A stretch of 6,461 bases of DNA, taken from an uncultured Acetatifactor sp. (GTDB lineage: Bacteria; Bacillota; Clostridia; Lachnospirales; Lachnospiraceae). How positions within the stretch are numbered: position 1 is the stretch's first letter; the number at the start of each line of letters is the position of its first letter. The stretch covers positions 1 to 6,461 of the forward strand of contig CANRMK010000135.1 in NCBI GenBank assembly GCA_947631715.1, given 5' to 3'. Under the pieces are notes generated by a model. It was not told the DNA's origin. It did no database searches and saw only the letters and a program-made list of their open reading frames with translations. This document shows, piece after piece, positions 1-6,173 of the stretch. The position numbers and the translations under genes were made by a program.

Positions 1-14
1 TTTTCCGAATTAGA

Positions 15-1580
15 TCAGTATACGAACAGCTCCCGCCCCGTGATCTCCTCATAGCATTCCACCACCCCGTCCAGGGGAATGCACCAGTATCTCCGGGGCG
101 ACTCGGAATAGGCAAATGCCATGCCGATCATATTTCCGCGGCCATCCAGCACCGCGGAGCCGGAATCCCCGTGATCCAGCTTCAGCGTCACCTCCGTGTG
201 GTCCTTCTGGTCATACCAGGTAAAATGCTGCTTCACTTTCACCAGAGTTCCTGTGGATATCCGCAGGATACCGCCCTCTCTGTCCACTCTCTCCAGGCCC
301 ACATCGATCCTCTGATCGTCCAGGCCGCTCCAGTATTCTTGATCGATATGCACGGTCATCAGCTTCTCCGTCAGCTCTTTTGGCACATTGTCCCTGTCCA
401 CGGCCACCACGCCCACATCGAACTCATCGCTGACACCCACCGGCACGCCTTTGGCCCGGGTCCCGTCGCAGAAATAGACCTCCCACACATCATGGATCTC
501 CACCACATGCCGGTTGCTGCATATGTAGATCGTATCATCGGTGATTTCCATAATATAACCGGAACCGGCGCTGTACCCGCCGTTTCCCTTGTCATAGTAA
601 AGCTGGACCAGCGCGGGCCGGACATATTCCAGAGCCTCATTCAGGTCCTCCCTGTCGGAAGCGCCCGAGTCATAGGGATTGATGGCCCCGATCACTCTTG
701 CCCGGTGCCGGTCCACCCTGCGGCTTCCGATCATCTCCTGAAGCTCCTCCCGGGAGGCCACAGTCACCTGTACCTGCTCCTCGGTCTCTATTCCCAGATC
801 GTCCTGTACACGATAAATCAGGCTGTAGACCCCGGGCCGGTCCAGCTCCACCCCGCCGTCATCTGCCGCAAGCCGCCCGGTCAGGTCTCCATCCCTCTCA
901 TCAAAGGCCTCCACCTGTTCAAGGAAGTCCACCCTGCTGCCAAGCGCCACATAGAAGTCCTGCGCGCCAGTGATCTCAGGAGCTCTGTCCACGGTCACAG
1001 GGACCTCCAGGAGCGAACGGTTCCCCGAGGAATCCTCCGCGGCCACCGCGCAGAGATAGCTTCCCTCCTCATCGAACTGCACTGTCTCCGCCAGGCCGCC
1101 CAGACGCGGAAAGCCCAGCTGCACCTGGCTGTCTCTGTCCTCCACCCCCGCGATCAGCGCATCCGTGCCGTATTCCCGCCCCAGCGCAAGGTACACCGGT
1201 CCCTCCGCAGACAGGATCTTCGGCGGCACCGTATCCTGTATGACGATCTCATACTGGAATGCGCTGCTGCCGTGGTGCACCACAGCCTGGTAGGAGCCGG
1301 CCCGGCTTTCGTCCACCTCAGAAAGATCCAGCTGCGCCGTGCCCACCGACCAGTCCGTTCCGGTCAGGTAATCCCCCACATCACTGCTGACCTCCTGCCC
1401 CAGCTCATAGACAACAGTGCTGAATGCGGGCTCTACCCGGTAGACCAGCCGGTAAAAAAAGAAAGCCCCCGCTCCCAGGGCGGTCAGGGCCGCCGCTGCC
1501 AAAAGCAGGCCGCGTCTTCTCTTTGCCCTGCTGTATAAACGCTGTCTTGATCCGCGGAATTCGTCCCTCTCTTCCATCAT
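15..1580 (-). CDS. Membrane-tethered trypsin-like serine protease with Ig-like (DUF5011-type) stalk
   Basis: Predicted cell-surface serine endopeptidase of 521 residues; its substrate is unknown. An Arg/Lys-rich cytoplasmic start (RAKRRRG near residue 20) precedes one hydrophobic helix (about 25-43), so the rest should lie outside the cell. Residues about 51-275 form two or three beta-rich Ig-like repeats. The last two begin VPPKI and APEIT and carry the 'A.D..DGDLT' signature of DUF5011/HYR-like domains. The C-terminal third is a chymotrypsin-fold protease with a complete-looking triad: His358 in SNRHVVE, Asp388 in EFDVGVVAV and Ser473 in GDSGSAV. No PDZ domain follows, unlike HtrA. I chose ATG 1580 because AGGA lies 7 nt upstream. 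The longer start at 1598 has no Shine-Dalgarno and would sit only about 8 nt from the predicted transcript start. ATG 1577 is also possible. The gene appears to be transcribed alone from its own promoter. The fold call is firm; the biological role is unknown. Confidence 0.88.
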   Translation of the reverse strand: MMEERDEFRGSRQRLYSRAKRRRGLLLAAAALTALGAGAFFFYRLVYRVEPAFSTVVYELGQEVSSDVGDYLTGTDWSVGTAQLDLSEVDESRAGSYQAVVHHGSSAFQYEIVIQDTVPPKILSAEGPVYLALGREYGTDALIAGVEDRDSQVQLGFPRLGGLAETVQFDEEGSYLCAVAAEDSSGNRSLLEVPVTVDRAPEITGAQDFYVALGSRVDFLEQVEAFDERDGDLTGRLAADDGGVELDRPGVYSLIYRVQDDLGIETEEQVQVTVASREELQEMIGSRRVDRHRARVIGAINPYDSGASDREDLNEALEYVRPALVQLYYDKGNGGYSAGSGYIMEITDDTIYICSNRHVVEIHDVWEVYFCDGTRAKGVPVGVSDEFDVGVVAVDRDNVPKELTEKLMTVHIDQEYWSGLDDQRIDVGLERVDREGGILRISTGTLVKVKQHFTWYDQKDHTEVTLKLDHGDSGSAVLDGRGNMIGMAFAYSESPRRYWCIPLDGVVECYEEITGRELFVY

Positions 1581-1587
1581 TTCCCCA

Positions 1588-1591
1588 TCCT
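1588..1591 (-). promoter_or_regulatory. Ribosome binding site of the protease gene (AGGA)
   Basis: AGGA on the minus strand lies 7 nt before ATG 1580, and a GGGG run follows it just before the paired ATGATG codons. This site, together with the promoter immediately upstream, argues against the longer reading frame starting at 1598. Confidence 0.55.
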
Positions 1592-1613
1592 GCCGCATTT
1601 TGCATCTGAAAAA

Positions 1614-1642
1614 AGTCTACCACCCGCACCGGCCGCTGTCAA
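1614..1642 (-). promoter_or_regulatory. Sigma-A-type promoter of the protease gene
   Basis: Minus strand TTGACA (1642-1637), a 17-nt spacer, then TAGACT (1619-1614). The -35 box matches the housekeeping consensus perfectly, the spacer is ideal and the -10 box matches 4 of 6 positions. The expected transcript start is near 1607, giving a leader of about 27 nt before ATG 1580. The site lies just downstream of the capA terminator, so the protease gene is probably an independent transcription unit. Confidence 0.72.
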
Positions 1643-1679
1643 CGCGCAGGGCGCTTCCAAATTCCCCCACAAATTCCTC

Positions 1680-1700
1680 AAAAAACCCTGCCGCAGGCAG
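1680..1700 (-). terminator. Small intrinsic terminator after the capA-family gene
   Basis: The hairpin starts one base after the capA TGA. Its arms are CTGCC and GGCAG with a 3-nt loop (TGC on the minus strand), followed by GG and then six T (1685-1680). The stem is only 5 bp, so the hairpin is weak, but its position between the stop codon and the next promoter fits a terminator. Confidence 0.5.
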
Positions 1701-1701
1701 C

Positions 1702-2988
1702 TCATTCTCCGTCCCCAGCTGCGCCGAACACTTCCCCGCTCAACTCCCGGCAGTATTCCAGAGAAAAGGCGCTGTCCTGCTTTACGATCTCATTCTTGCC
1801 GGCCAGTTCCTCGGTGTATTCCTCCAGCGGATACACGGTAACGCCGCCAAAGCCTTTCTCCAGATGGCACACAAGGGGAATCACACTGTAGTCTCTGATT
1901 GCGGCCTGCCCGCTCTCGTCCGGCCCGATGGTCACACAGGCCATGCCGCCGACCATTCGGTCTGATGTCCCCGGCCCGGTCCCCGAGGTCCAGTTCACAA
2001 AGTTCCCCAGGGAATAATAGACCAGTGTCCCGTCCACCCACTCCACAGGTTCGATCACGTGAGGGTGGGTCCCCAGCACTAGGTCGGCGCCGTTGTCCGC
2101 AAACAGCTGAGCCCATTTCCGCTGAGCGGAGGTTTCTTTCAGCACATACTCCGTTCCCCAGTGGGGACAGACGATCACAAAATCCGCCGCCTCCTGGGCT
2201 TTCTGCAAATCCTCCCTGACCCGCTCTTCCTCCAGCAGATCTACGCAGTACGGCATATCCTCCGGCAGCGGGATCCCGTTGGTACCGTATGTATAATTCA
2301 GGATAGCGATCCGTATCCCGTTCTGTTCCCGGATATAGATTTCCTGCCGGTCCTCCTCACTGTCATGGATCCCCAGCACCGCCTCCTCCGGGTGCTTCTC
2401 CTCCCAGAAATCCAAACAGTTCAAAATTCCCTTTTTCCCCTTGTCCAGAGCGTGGTTGGTGGCATGCAGGATCACGTCGAACCCGGCTTCCGCCAGGGCG
2501 TCTCCCAGTTCATAGGGGGCGTTGAAGCTTGGATAGCCGCTGATCCCCAGCTCTTCCCCGCCCAGGATCACCTCCTGGTTCACCAGCGCCAGATCCGCCT
2601 GAGATATCTCGTCTTTCAGATTGGCAAAGATCGCTGAAAAATCGTATCCGCCCTCCGCTTTCTCTCCGCTTTCGGCCACAGGGGTGTGCAGCAGTATGTC
2701 CCCTACCATCACCAGGGTGATCTCCGGAGCAGGAGACGGAGTTTCCAGGACGGGAGACGGGGTTTCCGGGATGCCGGAGAGGGCATTTCCCTCCAAAGAG
2801 CCTGAGGGGCTGGGCGGGGCGCTATTCTCCAAATCTCCCTGATCTGTAATCTCAACTGAGGCCGCACTCGGGACAGGCGCCTCTTCCCTTTCTCCGGCGC
2901 AGCCCGCAAGCTGCCAGGCCGCCAGCAGAACGCCAAGCAGCAATGCTGTCCTTTTCTTCCCAGTCTTCCTAAAATGAGATAATGCCAT
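1702..2988 (-). CDS. CapA-family lipoprotein (PGA_cap metallophosphatase-like)
   Basis: A 428-residue secreted lipoprotein. The signal peptide is basic (RKTGKKR), then hydrophobic, and ends in lipobox LAGC with the acylated Cys30. A Pro/Ser-rich linker (about 31-88) follows, including a duplicated xxETPSP heptad. The CapA/PGA_cap domain runs from about 90 to 390 and shows the family motifs VGDILLH (95-101), VNQE (136-139), ATNHALD (176-182), PHWGTEY (275-281), GTHPHV (306-311) and YSLGNF (325-330). The family is named for B. anthracis CapA, required for poly-gamma-glutamate capsule export or attachment. Most clostridial members have no known substrate and no capB/capC neighbours are seen here, so a capsule role is not implied. 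I chose ATG 2988 because AGGGG lies 7 nt upstream. A TTG at 3024 would add 12 residues encoded inside a hairpin repeat and has no Shine-Dalgarno. I found no convincing promoter of its own. Confidence 0.9.
   Translation of the reverse strand: MALSHFRKTGKKRTALLLGVLLAAWQLAGCAGEREEAPVPSAASVEITDQGDLENSAPPSPSGSLEGNALSGIPETPSPVLETPSPAPEITLVMVGDILLHTPVAESGEKAEGGYDFSAIFANLKDEISQADLALVNQEVILGGEELGISGYPSFNAPYELGDALAEAGFDVILHATNHALDKGKKGILNCLDFWEEKHPEEAVLGIHDSEEDRQEIYIREQNGIRIAILNYTYGTNGIPLPEDMPYCVDLLEEERVREDLQKAQEAADFVIVCPHWGTEYVLKETSAQRKWAQLFADNGADLVLGTHPHVIEPVEWVDGTLVYYSLGNFVNWTSGTGPGTSDRMVGGMACVTIGPDESGQAAIRDYSVIPLVCHLEKGFGGVTVYPLEEYTEELAGKNEIVKQDSAFSLEYCRELSGEVFGAAGDGE
2732..2773 (-). repeat. 21-bp in-frame tandem repeat in the capA linker
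   Basis: Two adjacent 21-bp units (2732-2752 and 2753-2773) match at 18 of 21 positions. They encode consecutive heptads IPETPSP and VLETPSP in the flexible linker between the lipidated Cys and the catalytic domain. The differences do not break the ETPSP core. This is a typical slippage-type linker expansion that may vary in copy number between strains. Confidence 0.75.
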
Positions 2989-2990
2989 TT

Positions 2991-3118
2991 TTATACCCCT
3001 TGTGCGCTTCAGCGCACATACCAATCAATAGTTTGAAAATTTATTTTCAAACTTATACCCCTAGCGTGCTTCAACACGCATACCAATCAAAAGTTTGAAA
3101 GTTTACTTTCAAACTTTT
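2991..3118 (-). repeat. Tandem pair of 62-bp double-hairpin units with covarying stems
   Basis: Two direct copies with an exact 62-bp period (2991-3052 and 3053-3114; the outer stem of the second runs to 3118) match at 53 of 62 positions. Each has a short GC-rich hairpin (arms 3001-3007/3012-3018 and 3063-3069/3074-3080; UGAA loop in minus-strand RNA) and a longer A/T-rich hairpin (arms 3030-3039/3044-3053, 10 bp; arms 3089-3101/3106-3118, 13 bp; UAAA loop). Linkers TTGATTGGTAT and AGGGGTATAA are identical in both copies. Compensatory changes occur at pairs 3003/3016, 3005/3014 and 3039/3044 relative to the other copy. Pair 3069/3074 is G-U only in minus-strand RNA. It could be a cis-acting leader RNA or a REP/MITE-like palindromic element; I do not recognise a named family. 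Confidence 0.88.
2996..3000 (-). promoter_or_regulatory. Shine-Dalgarno of the capA-family gene, inside the repeat
   Basis: AGGGG on the minus strand is followed by a 7-nt spacer and ATG 2988. It is the conserved end of the 62-bp unit: the upstream copy has the same AGGGG without a nearby start codon. It directly abuts the 7-bp GC-rich hairpin, so folding there could affect ribosome access. It decides the start at 2988. Confidence 0.65.
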
Positions 3119-3135
3119 GCCCTCACCATACATAA

Positions 3136-3160
3136 GGGCATGGCCCGAACAGCCATGCCC
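3136..3160 (-). terminator. GC-rich palindrome after the phosphodiesterase gene, possible terminator
   Basis: A perfect 9-bp stem (GGGCATGGC / GCCATGCCC) with a 7-nt loop lies 21 nt past the stop codon of the GGDEF-EAL gene. On the minus strand it is followed by TTATGTAT rather than a proper T-run, so termination may be partial. On the plus strand it has no T-run at all. It may work with the A/T-rich hairpin that begins 18 nt further on and ends in TTTT. Confidence 0.45.
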
Positions 3161-3180
3161 CTCTTCCTGCACTTTGCATA

Positions 3181-5463
3181 TTATTCCGGCAGATACTTTT
3201 CCTCAAACTCTTCCACAGGAATGGGCCTTGAGAAATAATACCCCTGGAAGACATTGCAGCCGAGCTTTTTCAGCATATCCACCTGCTCCGCCGTCTCCAC
3301 GCGCTCCGCCACCACTTCCATGTCCAGAGCATTTCCCATAGTGATAATCGCATTCAGAATGCGGCGGCTCCTGTCCGGATCCTCCGCCTCGCCCATCAGC
3401 CGCATATCCACTTTCAGGGAATTGGCCCGCAGAGCCTGAAGAGCATTCAAGGACGAGTAGCCCTTTCCGAAATCGTCTATCTGCAGGCGGAAACCATACT
3501 CCTGCAGCTGCTTCAGATCCTGTATCTGAGGACCGTCATCAGAGAGGAGCTCCAACTCCGAAATCTCCAGATTCAGGCGTTCCGGCGAGATCCCATACTT
3601 GTTGATCAGGCCCACAAAGACATCACAGATATTGATATAATAAAAGTCCTTTGCCGATATGTTCACGGAGATACTGACGTCTTCGATCCCTCTGTCCTTC
3701 CATTTTTTCAGTCTCTCCGCAGCCAGCTCCCACATATACTCGTCCAGGTGGCTGATCAGCGCGGTCTTCTCCACCACCGAGAGGAAATCCACCGGGAATA
3801 CAAGGCCCCGCTGTGGGTGCTGCCATCTGGCGAGAGTCTCGGCTCCCACCAGCTTCCCATTCGAATCCATCTGAGGCTGCAGGAACATGCGGAACTGCCT
3901 CATTTTCAGAGCGTTCTCAAATTCATCGGTCATGCTCTTTTCCTGAAGCAGCTGCTGAAGCATCTTTGTGTCATAGTAGACTACTGTCTTCTGGTAATCG
4001 TTCTGCTGGGACTCCGCCGCCATGCTGGCTTTCTCATACATATCCCGGGGGCTCTCACTGGGATCCGAGATATTGTACACGCCCATGGCGATATTCAGCT
4101 TATAGTTCTTTCCGTCGATCATGTACTGCAGACGCCCGGTATTTTTTACCAGCATTTCCGAGTTAAAGTTTTCCTTGGAAATCAGCATGGCGAACTTTTC
4201 ACCGGAGATCCTGCCCTGAATGCAGTCCTCGTAATTGGTATATTTTAACAGCGCCGCCTGGGCCACCAGGATCTTGTCGCCCATCTCCTCGCCGAACAGG
4301 TCGTTCAACAGCTTAAAGTTCTTGATGTCGGCGCAGACCATATACCGTTCCTTTTCGGGATTTCTCTGAATGATCTCTTCCGCTTTCTGGAAAAAGTAAT
4401 CTTTCGTGTACAGGCCCGTCAGCCTGTCATGGGTGGCCAGATACTGCCCCTCCTGGAAAACTTTCATCTCCTCCGTCTTGTCGGTAAGTTTATAGAAATA
4501 GCCCACGGTAGAGCGATTCTGATCTTTCAGGCGCTGGAATTCGATATAGAACTGATGGTCCTCGCCGTCCACCGGGTATTCTATGTCCCAGTGCTCATAA
4601 TCCACGGCGTTCGGCGCATGGCTCCGCACCCATTCCGAATAAAAGGTATCCTTTACAGAGCTTAAGTCACCGCCCTTAAGCTGGAGCAGCTCCCGGGCTT
4701 TCTTGTTCACATAGATACACTGACCCGTAAGGTCAAAGCAGACGATCCCGTTGTCGATATCCTCCACCACATTGATCAGGATACTCTCCACTACCCCCTT
4801 GGGGGACGCATAGGTCAGGAAATAACAGATGGAAAGCCCTAACAGCACATAGCAGACCAGGGAGCCATCGATGGGAAGCCGCATATAATAGCAGAGCGCA
4901 TTCACCACCAGCACTGCCGCAAATACCCCGAGAATGGAAACATGCATTTTCTTGTAAGGCTTGGGAGCCCGTATGGCCCTGTTGATCAGCAGGATCACTA
5001 CAAAGAGGGACATGCCGTAGCAGCCCCCGAGATGCAGATAAAAGGAACCGTGATGCACTGCCCGCCAGTAGTCCACGCCCCCGTACTGTGCGGTCTCGAT
5101 CCCGAACATATGGCCCGTAAAATTATTGACCAGCAGAGACAGGATATCCACTGCCGCCACGATCCGGAACAGATACCGGAAAATCTTTGTGTGCAGTCTG
5201 GTATTGGTATAAAGAAGAATAAAGGACATCATGGACAGCAAGATCCAGTCCACACAGATATAGTACAGCCCGTCAAAAAAGCGGGCCGCCGCCGCACTGG
5301 AAGCATTGATGAACAGAACGTAAAACAATACCGATCCTATGCCCGCCCAGTATACCTGAAGGAGAGGCATAGTATATTCGCTCTTTTTTCTTCTCACCAG
5401 AACATAACAGAAAGCCACCGGGATCAAAAGGATCAAAAGCACTGTGCTGTATATGTCGATCAA
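3181..5463 (-). CDS. 7TM-PAS-GGDEF(degenerate)-EAL protein, probable c-di-GMP phosphodiesterase
   Basis: A 760-residue signalling protein. Residues 1-219 hold about seven hydrophobic segments, as in histidine-kinase-type 7TM sensor regions. A PAS-like segment (about 225-330, GIVCFDLTGQCIYVNKKA) follows. The GGDEF domain (about 340-500) is degenerate: SGEKF at 420-424 replaces GGDEF, and the inhibitory RxxD site reads NYED. Diguanylate cyclase activity is therefore unlikely, and the domain may only bind GTP as a regulator, as in Caulobacter CC3396. The EAL domain (about 512-755) keeps ETLAR (Glu542), VNIS (Asn601), LEIS (Glu633), DDFG (Asp663-664), LKVD (Lys684), Glu720 and QGYYFS, so hydrolysis of c-di-GMP to pGpG is expected. 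The usual AEGVE reads AERVE. The start is TTG, supported by AAAGGAG 9 nt upstream. It has its own promoter, and the capA-family gene follows after a hairpin-rich gap. The ligand of the sensor region is unknown. Confidence 0.92.
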   Translation of the reverse strand: MIDIYSTVLLILLIPVAFCYVLVRRKKSEYTMPLLQVYWAGIGSVLFYVLFINASSAAAARFFDGLYYICVDWILLSMMSFILLYTNTRLHTKIFRYLFRIVAAVDILSLLVNNFTGHMFGIETAQYGGVDYWRAVHHGSFYLHLGGCYGMSLFVVILLINRAIRAPKPYKKMHVSILGVFAAVLVVNALCYYMRLPIDGSLVCYVLLGLSICYFLTYASPKGVVESILINVVEDIDNGIVCFDLTGQCIYVNKKARELLQLKGGDLSSVKDTFYSEWVRSHAPNAVDYEHWDIEYPVDGEDHQFYIEFQRLKDQNRSTVGYFYKLTDKTEEMKVFQEGQYLATHDRLTGLYTKDYFFQKAEEIIQRNPEKERYMVCADIKNFKLLNDLFGEEMGDKILVAQAALLKYTNYEDCIQGRISGEKFAMLISKENFNSEMLVKNTGRLQYMIDGKNYKLNIAMGVYNISDPSESPRDMYEKASMAAESQQNDYQKTVVYYDTKMLQQLLQEKSMTDEFENALKMRQFRMFLQPQMDSNGKLVGAETLARWQHPQRGLVFPVDFLSVVEKTALISHLDEYMWELAAERLKKWKDRGIEDVSISVNISAKDFYYINICDVFVGLINKYGISPERLNLEISELELLSDDGPQIQDLKQLQEYGFRLQIDDFGKGYSSLNALQALRANSLKVDMRLMGEAEDPDRSRRILNAIITMGNALDMEVVAERVETAEQVDMLKKLGCNVFQGYYFSRPIPVEEFEEKYLPE

Positions 5464-5472
5464 AGTATTTCA

Positions 5473-5479
5473 CTCCTTT
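5473..5479 (-). promoter_or_regulatory. Strong Shine-Dalgarno (AAAGGAG) selecting a TTG start
   Basis: AAAGGAG is nearly full consensus and lies 9 nt before TTG 5463. No ATG or GTG near it opens the same frame, so the site decides the non-standard start of the phosphodiesterase gene. Confidence 0.8.
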
Positions 5480-5512
5480 GGCAGAAGTTCCCCGCTGCCG
5501 CCTATTTAGCAC

Positions 5513-5541
5513 AGTATATCACACTTTTCTCAATCTTTCCA
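5513..5541 (-). promoter_or_regulatory. Sigma-A-type promoter of the GGDEF-EAL gene
   Basis: Minus strand TGGAAA (5541-5536), a 17-nt spacer, then TATACT (5518-5513). The -35 box matches 4 of 6 and the -10 box 5 of 6 consensus positions, in an AT-rich gap downstream of spoVAC. The transcript would start near 5506, giving a leader of about 43 nt. This separates the gene from sporulation-stage expression of spoVAC. Confidence 0.6.
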
Positions 5542-5597
5542 CAAAAATGATGCTTTTCTGAAAGCTTTTGAAAAAAATTCACCAGTCCGGCAGCCTG

Positions 5598-6068
5598 TCA
5601 GAGCAATTTTGAGATCCAATAGAGCACGCCCAGAAGCCAGCTGGAAAAGATCCCATAGAGGATCACCGGGCCGGCGATGGTAAAGATCTTACAGCCGATG
5701 CCGAAGACCTGCCCCTCCGTGCGGAATTCGATGGCGGGGGCTGCAACGGAATTGGCAAATCCCGTGATGGGCACCAGGGCCCCCGCGCCGCCCCATTTTG
5801 CGATCTTCTGAAAAAGATTAAAGCCTGTGAGGATCACAGAGAGCAGCACCAGAAGCAGCGCGCACCAGCTTCCCGCCGCCTGCTGATCCAGTCCCATGCC
5901 CTTTGCCAGGTTCATGATCAGCTGGCCGATACAGCATATGATCCCTCCCGTGATGAAAGCCTTAAGCATCTGAAGCCAGAGGCTGTGGGTGGGCGTCACG
6001 CCTTTCACATACTGCCCGTACTCTTTCTGTTTCTGCTTTTCCTGTCGGTCCATTTCTTCCACGCTCAT
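5598..6068 (-). CDS. spoVAC: Stage V sporulation protein AC (SpoVAC)
   Basis: A 156-residue integral membrane protein. SpoVAC is a subunit of the SpoVA channel in the spore inner membrane: it helps move calcium-dipicolinate into the forespore and release it at germination, and B. subtilis SpoVAC behaves as a mechanosensitive channel. The sequence has a charged N-terminus (about 1-25), hydrophobic helices near 34-56, 64-84, 96-112 and 121-153, and the family signature VPITGFANS (99-107) followed by PAIEF, GIGCK and IAGPVILYG. The length is normal for the family. I chose ATG 6068 (AAAGGA 11 nt upstream); a GTG at 6095 would add nine residues that SpoVAC proteins usually lack. A sigma-G-like promoter lies about 70 nt upstream. 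The expected partners spoVAD and spoVAE do not follow: the next gene is a c-di-GMP phosphodiesterase, so they must lie elsewhere if they exist. Confidence 0.95.
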   Translation of the reverse strand: MSVEEMDRQEKQKQKEYGQYVKGVTPTHSLWLQMLKAFITGGIICCIGQLIMNLAKGMGLDQQAAGSWCALLLVLLSVILTGFNLFQKIAKWGGAGALVPITGFANSVAAPAIEFRTEGQVFGIGCKIFTIAGPVILYGIFSSWLLGVLYWISKLL

Positions 6069-6139
6069 AATATATGAAATCCTTTCCGCAGACACGGCTC
6101 ATCCGCCTGTACCCTTTTGCCGGGTCCGTCTTTTCTTTT

Positions 6140-6168
6140 TAAAGTGCCCGGAAAGAATTGTTTTATTC
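6140..6168 (-). promoter_or_regulatory. Candidate sigma-G (forespore) promoter of spoVAC
   Basis: Minus strand GAATA (6168-6164), a 17-nt spacer, then CACTTTA (6146-6140). Against the B. subtilis sigma-G consensus as I recall it (gHATR, 17-18 nt, CATWHTA), the -35 box fits fully and the -10 box at 6 of 7 positions. spoVA genes are classic sigma-G targets, which raises the prior. The motif is degenerate and may occur by chance in AT-rich DNA. Confidence 0.45.
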
Positions 6169-6173
6169 TTAAT

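Noticed and set aside
171..1538. 455-codon open frame on the plus strand
   Set aside because: It is antisense to the protease gene, whose domain motifs are unmistakable. Its translation is rich in His, Pro and Arg without any recognisable domain: a shadow frame of GC-rich coding DNA.
3053..3060. TATAAG in the upstream copy as a -10 box for capA
   Set aside because: The hexamer 17-18 nt upstream (TGCGTG or ATGCGT) does not resemble a -35 box, so no promoter is claimed.
3004..3081. Very short frames starting at the ATG in each hairpin unit (3081, six codons; 3019, sixteen codons overlapping the capA start), possible leader peptides
   Set aside because: Neither has a Shine-Dalgarno. The two copies do not preserve the encoded peptide while they do preserve base pairing, so the constraint looks structural rather than coding.
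2991..3118. CRISPR array
   Set aside because: There are only two direct copies with no unique spacers between them, and the units themselves contain two hairpins each.
2991..3180. c-di-GMP riboswitch in front of the capA-family gene, suggested by the neighbouring phosphodiesterase
   Set aside because: None of the conserved c-di-GMP-I or -II core motifs could be seen; the region is simple hairpins with short linkers.
4942..5550. 202-codon open frame on the plus strand
   Set aside because: It lies opposite the 7TM part of the GGDEF-EAL protein, has no domain and no good ribosome binding site, and runs through the promoter of the real gene.
5552..5565. Hairpin GCTTT/AAAGC downstream of spoVAC as a terminator
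   Set aside because: The stem is only 5 bp and A/T-rich, and its T-run is four bases away. It is too weak to call, though spoVAC must end somewhere before the next promoter.
6151..6170. AAGAAT/ATTCTT hairpin after the Rpn-type gene as a terminator
   Set aside because: A 6-bp A/T stem without a T-run; it overlaps the candidate sigma-G -35 box and is better explained by base composition.
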